64,000 nucleotides of DNA. Source: Moniliella sp. 'wahieum'. Its lineage: Eukaryota > Basidiomycota > Moniliellomycetes > Moniliellales > Moniliellaceae. The notes beneath the pieces are model-generated. The model was not told the origin of the DNA, did no database searches, and worked only from the letters and a program-made list of their open reading frames with translations. Positions 1 through 12,847 of this stretch are shown in pieces. The DNA lies in assembly GCA_003971905.1 (NCBI GenBank), contig RSEE01000004.1, positions 62,001 through 126,000 on the forward strand, written 5' to 3'. Made by a program: the position numbers and the translations under genes. The stretch's first letter is position 1; every line of letters starts with the position of its first letter.

Positions 1-1
1 G

Positions 2-229
2 TCTAAAGAACAGGCACTCCTACACGCCCTCAATGGCCAAATGATCGATGAGTACTTCCACCAGCGGGACGTTTACTCCACCTTGGCCGACGAGATCAAG
101 ACACTCAACCCATACGAACTGCGGCATAGTATTACCGCTGCGCACGTTACCGAGGCGTTGGACACGTTGACGGCCATTGCCGCTCGATCGATACTCTCCA
201 CCAAATTCTTCCAGCCCCTGTTGATGTAA
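2..229 (+). CDS. C-terminal fragment of an unidentified protein
   Basis: The frame is open from base 2 to a TAA stop and gives about 75 residues, ending in STKFFQPLLM. It has no stop or intron signal, so it is the last exon of a gene starting left of the window. The peptide looks alpha-helical, mixing charged and Ala/Leu-rich segments (ELRHSITAAHVTEALDTL). I see no catalytic motif and do not recognise the family. It converges on PLP2, with about 225 bases between the two stops. The case for coding is the open frame and plausible composition up to a natural stop; the function is unknown. Confidence 0.55.
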   Translation, partial: SKEQALLHALNGQMIDEYFHQRDVYSTLADEIKTLNPYELRHSITAAHVTEALDTLTAIAARSILSTKFFQPLLM

Positions 230-454
230 ACTGATTCATGGTGCTTAGGCTCACCTGTTCGTTTTCTGTACTTCCCACCAAGTGCCTCTCCCCTCCCCCT
301 CGAGGGACATTTGGTGTTTGTTTGGGTTCCTATATGCTATGCTATTCCGTTTGCCATGTCGTTCATACTCCCGTGCAGTAGGTGTCCATATACATCCTGC
401 AACAATGATTAACCCGAAGATCAGAAGGCAAGAAGAGGGTATGCAATGGCGAGC

Positions 455-1505
455 TTAGTCCCAGTCCAAGTCATCGTCGTCACCGCCAAGGGTGCCTTGG
501 CGGATACTGCTCTGGGGGTTGGCCTGTGCAGGTTCCTCCTTGTTTTCGTTCGCCGTAGCATTAGGATCCGCGTCCGCTGGAACGACGGCACCAGTGGCAG
601 CCAGCAAGAGTTCAATGTCCGCCATCTTGGTCGCCATGCCCGACAGGCCAATTTCCGGGCGAGTGAGCCCCACAATTTGACGATGCATCTGACCACCAAT
701 GTAGATGAGCAAGGTGGGCATGTTGCGATCCGGGTAGCCCTCAATGGCCTGGGCCCCAGGGATGTCGACAAACTTGCTTGCGGGATACTTGGTCGCCAGA
801 TGTTGTAAGTACCCCGCAGCAATTCACTCTCCGCCTGGCCTGCCTTATAGAGCAAGCACACCACCGGCGTCCCTTGGGCCGCGCCGGGTTCGCTCCTCCC
901 GCGGTGGAGGCCGAGGTAGAAGTGCCAGACTCGGCAGCCTGGTGGGCTTTGTCACTGTCCATCGTGGCCGCCGTGCCATCATACGGCTCCGCACTGGCGT
1001 CGGTCACCTCGCGCTTGTAGTCAGGGCGAGAGATGGGGTACATACGGCCAAAGCGGGCGCGACGCTGTTTGGCGCGGAGCTCGGCAAGGCGCTGAGACCG
1101 AATCTCTTGCAGCAGGCGTTCCTCATCATCGTCAATCTTATCCAGCTCATCCTCGTCGTCGCTGTCCAGGGTGCCGATCTTGCGCGGTGCAGGTTCTTCC
1201 TCCTCGGCCTCATCTGCGACTGCCGCCGCCTTGGGCCGACGTGGCAGCACCCCCTCGTCTAGCGCACGGTTGGCTTGGGCGAGAGAGAGGCCCCGCAGCT
1301 GCTCGTTGCGTTGCACATCGCCGGGGATGGGCTCGGGTGAAGGCGAGCGCGAAGGCGGCTTGGGCGGAATAATGCCATGGGCACGGAGCGCATCCGTGCT
1401 AAAAGGTCACAAAAAACGGTGTCAGCCGTCACGGGCGTGGCGCGATAGGGGGGGGGGCACGCACAATTCAGTGTCTTCGTGCGGATCAACTTGGACCTGA
1501 GCCAT
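455..1505 (-). CDS. PLP2: Phosducin-like protein PLP2 (thioredoxin-fold co-chaperone)
   Basis: Plp2-family proteins work with the CCT/TRiC chaperonin in folding actin and tubulin in the cytosol. The N-terminus, MAQVQVDPHEDTEF then TDALRAHGIIPPK, matches the family start seen in yeast Plp2. An acidic helix follows (DSDDEDELDKIDDDEERLLQEI), then FGRMYPISRPDYKREVT. The thioredoxin-like part contains GTPVVCLLYKAGQ, ATKYPASKFVDIPGAQAIEGYP and MPTLLIYIGGQ. The tail is acidic and ends DDDDLDWD. An intron at 1399-1464 (GTGCGT donor, TTTTAG acceptor) separates exon 1. Two single-base shifts, near 872 and 813, each look like one G missing from a run. The start at 1505 is the only ATG giving the MAQVQVDP opening. 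CDC123 diverges from it about 285 bp away. Confidence 0.85.
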
Positions 1506-1789
1506 AATGGACAGTGGTGGTGACGGTAGTAGTAACGGTGGCGGCGGCGGCCAGGAAGCGGTGCGTGAACGCAACGCCACGCCACGCAGGCCGCCTTGCT
1601 GGAAGCCCAACGAAGACGGCCGACAGCCTGCGAAGATGCGGTGAAATGTTGAACCGAACCCAAGGTCTTCTGTAATTAATAAACGCCGACGCCCGAGTAG
1701 GCGATCCGTTCTCCTGGTGGACTCGAAGTGTAATAAATAACCACATCTCCAAGGCGTGCCAGCCTTCCCACCCACCCATCTCCGTCGCA

Positions 1790-3078
1790 ATGCGCACCTC
1801 CCCGTCCCACTTACTCCAGTGCGCACTGCTCTAGAGCAGACACAGTTCCACAACTGGTTCCCCAACTTCAAGCGCATCTCCCCCAAAGCCACAGTGGTCG
1901 ACCTGTCCGCTTTGCAACCCGACTTCCTCGACTGGTTTGAAGAGGACGGGTTACGCATCTCCAGGCGCCGAGGGCGTCAATGGAACGGCTCCTATTCAGG
2001 AGCTCAGCACGAGCCATGACTCTGACCCTGACCCTGAGGCTGCGGACAACTCGGATGACTCTGATTTGCGCCGATACGACTTTGGGCCGCTCAATCGCCA
2101 CATCCGCTCCGTCCTTGACAAGTACGACGGTCGTGTCTTCCCCAAGCTCAACTGGAGTGCACCCCAGGATGCAGGATGGATGCTACCGGGGAACGACTTG
2201 CAGTGCATGTCGCCTTCTGACGTATACCTCTACTGCTCAAATCAAGTGACTTCATTACGAACGATGTTCAACAAGCACGAGAGCTCGCGTCTCCCCCGAC
2301 GCCTGAGGGGGATAGCGCTGCGCCGTCGTCAAATGGCACAGCCACCCGCCCCAAATTGTGGCTGACACTCAAAAAATGGTTCAGCATGCCCCCCTCGCAC
2401 GAATTCCGCGTCTTTGTCAGGGCCAACAAGTTGATCGCATCTGCCAGCGGGACACGGTACTACGAACACCTTCAGCCACAGGAGAGGCAAGACGAATTTA
2501 TCAACCTCATCTCTCTTCTGGCGCACCCATCTCAAGCGCCGCCCTTCCCTGCCGATGCTCCCCGATCCGCGGGCCAGACGATTGGGGCACCGATCGCCGA
2601 CTATGCAGCGGACGTTTATGTTACCCGCAGCATGGACACTGTCTTCCTCGTTGACCTCAATCCCTACCTGCCTCGCACTGATGCTCTCTTGTTTGATTGG
2701 GACGAGTTAGAGGCCCTCCGATTCCCCAGCATCTTCAGTGACAGGGCGGTGGGAGAGAGCGCCAGCCCATCGCTCGAAGCGGAAGCGTCTATTGCTCTTC
2801 AAACTCACTCCTACGCCAATGGTGTTTCCCCTTCTTCAGACCAGGAGGAAGAGCAGGAGGAGCCTCGTCCGATGTTACGCCTGATTCGCTCCTTTGCGGA
2901 GCAACAAGCCGCGGGCGGAGCCGCTCCCAAATACGTAGCCAACATGGTCCCACATGACGTTTTGGATCCCTCCATGGCGACGGGCGAAGCCTTGGTCGAA
3001 CTGGCTCGGGAAATGCAAAGGCAGGAGCCAGAGGAGACGAACGTGACGAACGGAGGCCAAAATGGTACAGTCCACTGA
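1790..3078 (+). CDS. CDC123: Cell division cycle protein 123 (eIF2 assembly factor)
   Basis: Cdc123/D123 proteins are ATP-grasp-like chaperones that promote assembly of the eIF2 translation initiation complex. Recognisable blocks in order: QFHNWFPNFKRISPKATVV and FLDWFEEDGLRI at the N-terminus; an acidic linker; FPKLNWSAPQDAGWM; SPSDVYL followed in another frame by LLKSSDFIT; LTLKKWFSMPPSHEFRVFV; DVYVTRSMDTVFLVDLNPY; and ALLFDWDELEALRFP. A low-complexity acidic/Ser tail extends past the conserved core. Shifts near 1808, 1935-1965 and 2230 break the frame; the last is repaired by one extra C. The ATG at 1790 is my choice of start, but an in-frame ATG at 1756 is an alternative. The gene converges on SRP54, with about 185 bp between stops. 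Confidence 0.88.
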
Positions 3079-3263
3079 GTTTACCTCATACCAAAAACTG
3101 AGTTACACTGCTACCCACAGATTGATTTATAGATGGTAATCATCATGGATCATGTACAGATACGAAGGTGAGGGGTCCCAAACGAGAGGATACGAGTTGC
3201 ATGTGGTGGACCGGCAAGAGATGGAAGGAGACGCGAAGGGGGAAGACCAAACCTTCGTTCTCT

Positions 3264-5423
<2,160 letters not shown>

Positions 5424-5565
5424 ACACGTACGCAGGCCTGGGCGGGATCGACTGAAGTTTCACTCACTCCTGGGCGAGTCGTGAGCGGTTGGGTGCTGGC
5501 ACGCTTCCACGCCTCCGTCCAGCCCCCGCCGCCCCCTCCCCCCGCCACCACCAACCCGCGCCGCG

Positions 5566-6146
5566 ATGAGCTATTACTTTGTCATTGTCGGTCCCCGCGA
5601 CGATCCCTGTACGAGGCTGACCTTGCTGCGCGGTCGGGCGGATCGGTGGGCCCATCGTCGCTGCTGGCCACCAGCGCCACCACAGCGTCCAATGGCGTGT
5701 CTCAGGAGAAGGCGGGTCCGTTTGGGTTTGGCCAGCCGCTGGGGCAGGTGTCCGGTGGCGCCGGCTCTGTTCCAGTGGGGTTGGGCGCCAGTGGCCATAC
5801 TCGCGCCGGGCTTAGCTTTGGGAGATACAACGACAAGGATGTGCTGCAGATGATTGCACACAGCAGTCTGGATGCGGTGGAGGATGTGGCGCTGTACGAC
5901 GGCGGACTCTACCTACGAGGGGTGGACAGGATCAACGAGTGGACCACAAGCGCCTTTATTGTCCCCGGCGGCACTCGCTTCCTCATCTTGCACGAGCACA
6001 AACATGACGAGGGCATCCGCAATTTCTTCTGGACGTGTGGGAGTGGGGTGAAACTCAACCTTAACCCGCTTCGCGAGCCCAACTCGCCGGTCCTGTCGGC
6101 TTCCTTTGACTCGCGGGTTCGCGCCAGTGCTCGCAGGTATCTCTAA
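5566..6146 (+). CDS. TRS20: TRAPP complex subunit Trs20 / TRAPPC2 (sedlin)
   Basis: Trs20/sedlin is a longin-fold subunit of the TRAPP tethering complexes in ER-Golgi and Golgi traffic. The start MSYYFVIVGPRDDP, then LYEADL in the next frame, is the classic sedlin opening. Conserved blocks follow: DVLQMIAHSSLDAVEDVAL, LYLRGVDRINEWTTSAFIVPGGTRFL and HEHKHDEGIRNFF, then NPLREPNSPVLSASFDSRVRA. Between strand 1 and helix 1 there is an extra Gly/Ser/Ala-rich stretch of about 60 residues, bringing the protein to about 190 residues against the usual 140. A shift near 5608 and a compensating pair at about 6028-6050 disrupt the frame. No intron is needed. Confidence 0.88.
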
Positions 6147-6505
6147 GCTGGCTCTCTCTGTTTTCGTCTTGGTCCCCGCACCCTGCACTCCCACATCAGA
6201 CCTCGCCTGGCCGGATTATACCACTCGATCCAACGTTCAACGTTGGACCTTCCCCCACACCCATTTCTTTTTCTGGTCTGATTTCCGCTTGATCGCTATA
6301 GCACCCCCTCCTGACACATTTCCAAGAGGGATTACCGCGAGTCAGACAGCTCTTCCTCTCACTCTTATAGCCTAACGCCCCTCTATCCAGCCTAGAAAAA
6401 TAGTCCCCCCGCTGTCTCAGTGTCTCTGTCAGTGTAAAGCAAACAGGGAATGAGGAATGTATACAATGTCGTCGATCGTAGCACCATTCGAAAGGAAATG
6501 CGGGG
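6147..6505. other. Convergent 3' intergenic region
   Basis: About 360 bp between the stops of TRS20 and RPT3. It presumably holds both 3' UTRs and polyadenylation signals. I see no gene or repeat. Confidence 0.6.
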
Positions 6506-7832
6506 CTACTGGTAGAACTCCAACCGCCCTGCGTCTGCCTTCTTGACTGTCTGCTTCCACGCCTCTTCGAAATCGGCGGGAAGAATGACATAGCGGTTTT
6601 TGCGTACTGCTTGCAGGCCAGCCGCTTGGCAGATCGATGCAATGTCCGCCGCGGAGATACGATCAGGTCGACCCACAAAGTCCTCCAAATCCACATCGGG
6701 CGCCAAATTCATTTTGCCCGTAATAGTTTGGAAGATCAATCGCCGCTCCCGACGCGAAGGGTTGGGGAATTCAATTTTCCGATCCAGGCGACCGGGTCGA
6801 AGGAGGGCTGGGTCGAGCGTGTCTGCACGGTTGGTGGCCATGATCACCTTGACATTGGCGTCTTGGTCAAACCCATCCATCTGGTTCAACAACTCCAACA
6901 AGATCCGCTGTACTTCCCGATCTGCGCCCGTTTGCGCATCAAATCGTTTTGTCGCAATCGCATCAATCTCGTCGATGAAGATAATGGCTGGCGCATTTTC
7001 CCTAGCCAATCGGAACACGTCACGCACCATGCGGGGTCCCTCCCGAGATACTTCTGGACAAATTCCGAACCATTCACCCGAATGAATGAAGCCGTTGTCG
7101 CATTGGCCACGGCCCGCACCAGCATCGTCTTGCCTGTCCCTGGCGGGCCGTAGAGGTACACCCCGCGGAGGGTCAATCCCAATGCGTTTGTACAGGTCAA
7201 ACTCAGTCAACGGCAACTCAACCGCCTCGCGAATCTCTTGCTTCTGAACGTCCAGCCCACCCACATCATTGTACGTTTCGGTGGGCTTGTCATGCTCTCC
7301 CAGCATGGCAATCGATGAATCAGCCTCGGGCGGGAGAACATCGACCAGGGAATTGCTGTGGCGGTGCAGGGCGACGCTCGACGACGGCTTCAGCAGTTCG
7401 CGGTCGATAGTAGAGAGAATGCGCACGACATAGTTGGAGCCGGTAGTGCTGCCCACAATCCCCGTGTTCTCGTCAATCGCTTCGAGGAACTGGCCAATGA
7501 CTAAAGGAACACTCTGGATGCGTTTCACCTCTTCCTGGGCACGGATCAGTTCGCGCTTGAGATTGCGCTGCTCGTCTTTCTGAATGATAAAGAGGTAGAG
7601 GAGGTAAGTCACCATCCGGAGAGAAAGTGGCAGATACAACGGAGCCCACAACGTACCACACAGTCCTCCATCGTGCTGAGAAAGTCGAGGTGGCGTTGGA
7701 GCTTCTTGTATCGCAGGAAGGTGTCTTCCTCTGGGCCATTTCTTGGTGCAGCCCTGCTTTTCAGCCAGAGCGTCGGTGATGGTAGGCTCAACCGCCTGAA
7801 GAGTCGTTTGTCTCAATCCCGAGTTCCTCCAT
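6506..7832 (-). CDS. RPT3: 26S proteasome AAA-ATPase subunit Rpt3 (PSMC4)
   Basis: One of six ATPases in the proteasome base ring that unfold substrates. The Rpt3 assignment rests on [52 protein letters not shown] and [19 protein letters not shown]. The AAA domain has Walker A GPPGTGKT (in a shifted frame near 7150), Walker [17 protein letters not shown], and [20 protein letters not shown]. The protein ends RLEFYQ. Exon 1 starts [12 protein letters not shown] at 7832 and includes the helix [20 protein letters not shown]. An intron at 7580-7656 joins it to [20 protein letters not shown]. Frame breaks near 7790, 7170 and 7050 fit missing bases in short runs; the last two compensate. Confidence 0.95.
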
Positions 7833-8334
7833 TGTCGCTGATATGCCGTTGGGAGGCGACCAGATGAGGCGTAGGAGTGATGGTGGAGGCCGCCAGGCCA
7901 GCATGGGACCAACAGCTGACGACGCGTCCCACAGGGTCGCATCATATTACGTCAGGCGACCGGCCTCTGGCCCTAGCGACCCACGGGAGCTGCAGACGGA
8001 ATCGGGTGGCATTCCGCTGAAATGGGACTTCATGCGTGATGGGTGGTGGTGCAGTAGAACGCAAATCACATCACCTGCGCAGTGTCACATGCATCACATG
8101 GCACGTGCTCTGCAGGCGATGGGATGTCACATGATCACATCTGGCTCAACAGAAGCTGGCCCTGTCGGATGTCCTGCCGGCCGTGCTTGAGCCTGAAACC
8201 CACCGGTCGATAATCGATAAGGGCTTTGGTGGCGGTGTTAGCGCTTGGCGCGTCAAGCTCCAAGGTTCGTCTGAACGTTGAACTTCAACGCATATTCGCA
8301 GCCCATGCGCCCCCTCAAATCCCCTCCCCAGGCC
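7833..8334. other. Divergent promoter region RPT3 / MFS transporter
   Basis: About 500 bp between two divergent start codons. It has several CACATG/CACGTG-like words at 8085-8140. At 8272-8281 there is one TGA-ACGT-TGA unit, 54 bp before the chosen MFS start. I see no gene. Confidence 0.5.
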
Positions 8335-10441
8335 ATGCAACGAGCCGCCTCCCTCACACATCCGTCGGGCGAGATGCCTGTGACCTCTCGCATCCAACGC
8401 CGCCCTGCCCGCCCGACCCCATCCCCCCCTCCTCCTTGCCGCCTGCGCATGCCTGCCCTCCCCCACCGCACAGCCACCGCCGCCCCGTGTTCCGGCGGCC
8501 GACACCAAGCTGGGCCCTGCCACTCCCGACGGCAAGGACGCCGATCTAGGCTCCCTTGCTCCCAACACGAACGATGAGGCTGCCACCCCCTCAGTCCCGG
8601 CTCTGGCCCATGACGCCTCTGCCTCAGCCTCGTCCGCTCCCTCTACCCGGGCGCCCCATTGGCTGCAGGAAGAGGAAGAGCAACATGTGCCGGCGAACAA
8701 GCTCTGGATCGTCCTACCCGGTCTGATGCTCAGCCTCTTTCTCGCTTCCTTGGACCAATCCATCGTATCCACCGCTCTACCCACCATTGTGGCCGAGCTG
8801 CATGGCGGCTCAGGCGGATACAGCTGGATTGGCACCGCTTACCTCCTCACCTCAACTGCCCTTGTCCCCCTCTACGGGCCGCTTGTCCGACATGGTAGGC
8901 CGCAAGCCCTTGCTGTTCATTGGAATTTTCGTTTTCCTCCTGGGTAGTGCGCTGTGCGGGGCAGCCCATCGATCGTCTGGCTGCGTCGCTCGGGGCGTTC
9001 AAGGCGTAGGGGGCGGGGCCGTACAGGCCCTCTCGTCCATGGTGGTGTCGGACATTACCACCCTCCAACAGCGCCCTCTCTTTCTCAACCTCATTTCTCT
9101 TACTTGGGCCATCTCGGCCGTGTGTGGACCGTTGCTGGGTGGTGTGCTGGTCCAAACGATCGGGTGGCGATGGTGGTATGTGCTAAGGCTCTGCGCTCGC
9201 TCTCTGACCACGATATGGGTCAGCACGCTACTGACCATGCATGCATCCCCACCAGTTTCTTCATCAACCTCCCCACAGGTGGAGTCAGTGCTTTCTTGCT
9301 TCTTTGGCTCAACCTCAACCAGACAGACAGGTTAACAGTACGAGAATTGGTTCAAGGTTTCGACTGGCTCGGCTTGTTCTACATTGTAACAGGGGTAGTG
9401 CTGCTGCTCCTTGGCTTCACCACAGCCGAGACCAATTCCTGGTCCGCTCCTTTGACTGGGGCAGGGATTGGGTTGGGATGTGGTCTGTTGATCGTCTTTG
9501 TTGTCCACACCTTGTTCACCAAAAAGGAACCTGTGGTCAACCCACGTCTGCTCAAAACCCGCACCACCGCCCTGATGCTCGTTGCGCTCGTGTTGCATGG
9601 CTATGTCTTTTTCTCCATGACGTTTTACCTCCCCGAATTTTTCCAGACGGCCATGGGAACCACGTCGCTCGTGTCAGGGGCCCAGATGGTACCATATGCA
9701 GTACTAGGATCGATTGGGTCCATTCTTTGTTCTCTCGTGGTGACGCGTCTGCGAGCCTACCGCCCCGTTCTGTGGGGCGGGTGGTCGTCATGCTAGTAGG
9801 GCAGGGGCTTATGTGCATGCTCGACGACCGCACCTCGGCGCCAAACAGATCATATATTCCGCTGTGGCGGGGATTGGGGCCGGATGCATGTTCCAAGTCC
9901 CGCTGGTGGCCATGCAAGCTGCCATGCCCGTCTCTGCCATCGGCACCACCACAGCCGCCTTCGTCCTCGCCCACACGCTCTCTGGCACATTGGGCGTGAC
10001 CATCTCGGCTCAGTGTTGAACGATAACTTTGCCTCGCGGGCACGGAGCTTACCTGGCTTTCCCACGGATGGCGCGGAGCAAACTCTCCTGCATGTGCGTT
10101 ATCTTCGCGACTTGCAGCCACCATCGCTTGCGCGAGCTGCGATACACCAGTACGCTTTGGCCGTCCGCCTGGTCTGGGTGATGTGTGCGCCGATGACTGC
10201 CGGCGCACTGGTCTGCACTTTGCTCATCAAGGGGTACTCCCTCCGCCGTGCACCACGGTCGGACGAGGGCCTTCCTCCCGCCGAGGACGACGGTGGCGCC
10301 TCACTGGGCCCACCCCGATCTCTCGGCGGTGAGATGGAACTGATGCCCATACCCTTGCCGACCAGCCCCATCTTCGCATGGCGACAAAAAGAGATGATGT
10401 CGATGAGACGCACCACCGGTGAGTTTGAGCTGGCAAAGTGA
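8335..10441 (+). CDS. Major facilitator superfamily transporter, DHA2-like
   Basis: This is a polytopic drug/proton antiporter-type transporter. A soluble Ala/Ser/Glu-rich N-terminus precedes TM1, LWIVLPGLMLSLFLASLDQS, then IVSTALPTIVAELHG (motif D1-like). YSWIGTAYLLTSTALVPLYG leads into SDMVGRKPLLF (motif A), and then LINLPTG-type sequence (FFINLPTGG). An intron at 9176-9255 falls before FFINLPTG. Later helices include LFYIVTGVVLLLLGF, LGCGLLIVFVVHTLF and MLVALVLHGYVFFSMTFYLPEFFQ, and the last is around VSAIGTTTAAFVLAHTLSGTLGV. This matches 14-helix DHA2 carriers; the substrate cannot be deduced. Shifts near 8500, 8884, 8950 and 9785 break the frame. The start is uncertain (8305 and 8278 are alternatives). 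Confidence 0.85.
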
Positions 10442-10452
10442 AGCTTGAAGCT
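10439..10452. repeat. Two TGA-AGCT heptamers overlapping the MFS stop codon
   Basis: The TGA stop codon of the transporter is itself the first base triplet of two consecutive TGA+AGCT units. Confidence 0.8.
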
Positions 10453-11049
10453 TTTGAAGGACGGTTCGCGTCTTGCAACGGAAGAACGTTTTTGTGCTGC
10501 CATGTTTGTTTATTTTGGCCTGCCCGGTTTGGATTGGGGTTTGACGTTTGCTGGCGGAGGCATGCGATCTGAGGTTGCATCATGCACATGACCTGCATGT
10601 GCATGGCCGTAGGGTACGTCTACTGATCGTTTCCATTTTTCCTGGGGTAAGCGGGCACCTTCTCTATGAGAAAAATGCACACTGCATTTGCGCCTGAGCC
10701 GACGGAAGATGTGGTCTACGGAACCCCGGTAACTTCGATGGCTCCATGGCTAGTGACTATAATGATGGTGACTAGCGACCCTTTCTATAGTCACCTTTCC
10801 TTTTCCTATATCGCGATGAATTGGATCGTTGGCCAATATCCAATGGAGCACCATCTGCACAACTTAGTATGACTACCGACTGTAAGAGTCACAACAGTGC
10901 ATGACAGAGTTCAAATCCGCCCCCCACACGTGTTTAAATAAAACCAGGCGGTTTCACGTTCAACGCTCCAGCTGTGCCGCTGCTTCGTACCCTGTGCGGC
11001 CGTCGGATCGAATCAACCTGACCCTGCCTCGTCTACACACCACCATCTG
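10453..11049. other. Intergenic region between MFS and GNAT genes
   Basis: About 600 bp in tandem orientation. It holds the transporter's 3' UTR and the GNAT promoter. A CACGTG-containing stretch and TTTAAATA occur near 10926-10940. I see no coding frame worth calling. Confidence 0.5.
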
Positions 11050-12150
11050 ATGTCACTGCCAGACACCCCAACGCTACTGGACTTGGTGCGGGACATTTAC
11101 CCTCAAGTGCAGCCCTATGAGCCGTTGTCACGGGCGTCCCCCCCGCCTGGGACCCAGCCGCTGCTCCGGTGGACGAAACGAGCGCCACGGCCGACGCGCT
11201 CGATAAGCTCCTGATCGTGGACCTACCGATCGCCGGGTACACCCTGACCTCATGTCGTACCAGCCCGGAGGAATACGAGAAATTGCAGGGGTGATGAACC
11301 ACCCCATGGTCTTTCCGACGCTGCGTAACCCACCTGTGCCTTACCTCCCAGACCATGCTTTGGTCTGGTCCACCGTTGAGCGCCGAAAACAGCTTGCCGC
11401 TCTGGTGGCTTTGACATCGCGTGCTGACTCGGTTGCGCCCCAGTTGTTCCCGGGGTACACACCACTGGGAGCAATTCGGTACAAGGACGAGCTGATGGCA
11501 CAATTGCGATTAGTGGGCATGCCAACGGAGCGCCCTTTGCCGAACAAACGTGGCACATTGGTACGTCCTACTTAACCCCCCCTTACCTGCATTTCTACGA
11601 TCCATCTCCGATGTCCTCTTCTCGCTGCGCTTTCGGCGTTGGAAGGGCTAACTTTGCGTGTTTACGTTTGCATTTGCGGTTATGCGGGCTTCTAGGCTAC
11701 TCGCTTCATCCGGACCACGGAGGAAAAGGGGTGATGCAAGCGGCGCTTCGAGCTCAGATGGACTTTATTCGAGCAGTACGCACACGTTGGGCTTGCCACC
11801 TCAGTTGCCTCTTTCGGCCAACCAATCCCCCCGCCCACTCTTTTGGGGCGCAGCCATGGAGCACAACAAGGCTAGCCAACGCGTTATGATCAAAGCCGGT
11901 CTTACCCCCATGCGCAAAACGCAAGATCCCGATGGACGTACCTACGGCCAACGCGGTGCAGATTTGGTCCCGCCGGGGGGCGTTGCCCATGGGCATTTTA
12001 CCTCCTGAGGTGGTTGGGCAGCCGTGTGGGATGTGGAGCTGGAATCGCTCACGTAAGGACGACGATCCGAGGTGGGAGGGCCTTGGTTTTGTAGGAATTT
12101 GGTTGGCCCTGGTTGGTCTTGTGGTTGCACGGGGAATGCACATCTACTAG
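11050..12150 (+). CDS. GNAT-family N-acetyltransferase with a C-terminal membrane helix
   Basis: GNAT enzymes transfer acetyl from acetyl-CoA to amines. The start is MSLPDTPTLLDLVRDIYPQV. A RimJ/L-like first half follows (GYTLTSCRTSPEEYEKLQGV, HPMVFPTLRNPPVPY). The acetyl-CoA-binding part is TWHIGYSLHPDHGGKGVM, with an intron at 11561-11695 inside HIG/YSLH. AMEHNKASQRVMIKAGL is the usual NxxSxxxxxKxGF block. A second intron is likely at about 11776-11853, but its frame join does not close cleanly. The last 25 residues, GLGFVGIWLALVGLVVARGM, form a hydrophobic helix, suggesting tail anchoring; this depends on the reading frame near 11960 being right. Several shifts are present. The substrate is unknown. 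Confidence 0.7.
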
Positions 12151-12847
12151 CGCAACTGTGAAGGCTAGAGGTTCTCATGGGCGCATAATGCTTTGAGTAT
12201 GCAAAAGCTAAGCAAAAAGCAAATAGAGACGGAAAAGGAAGCGGATCCACATCAGATGAAGCAGTTACTAAGCAAGTGAAGGGGAAATGGAAGTGAAGAG
12301 GGAGGCTGTTGAAAGGGTGGGAAAAGAGGTTGCTATATACCAGTAGGTAACCCATTGACCAGATGGCGTTACAGGAGCCCACAAAAGGCAGTTTTTGACC
12401 GGGAAAAAGCATACTTTAACGCGATGTAGTTGGCCACAAACGAAACATGCCGTCCCTCTCAAGATGATGCCCGATTGGAAGCTGAGTTATTTGTGTGTGG
12501 CTTATACGTGCGAAAGAAATCACACCGATCGGGCTCACTTCGGTTCCTTGCCCGCAAGTACATCCCAGCACACGCCTTGTCGGTCTGTGTACCCATCTAA
12601 TTCCACTCCCCATAACCATCACCAACAACGAAAGGCATGCAAATCAAATTGAACAAGGCGCGCGCACTGCCACTCTGCCAGTCAGATCGAATCCAGGCAC
12701 TCAAGATAGCAAGAAGCAAGGGACTGCAGGACCAAAGGAAATGCCTTCCAGGCCTTATCACCCAGCTTCCAACGATGCCAAGCAACTGAAGTGCCCTTCA
12801 CTCGAGGACGATGCAAGGATCCTAATGTACATGGCGCGTCCGTGGAC
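12151..12847. other. Convergent intergenic region
   Basis: About 700 bp between the stops of the GNAT gene and HAS1. It is AT-richer than its surroundings. I see no gene or array. Confidence 0.5.
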
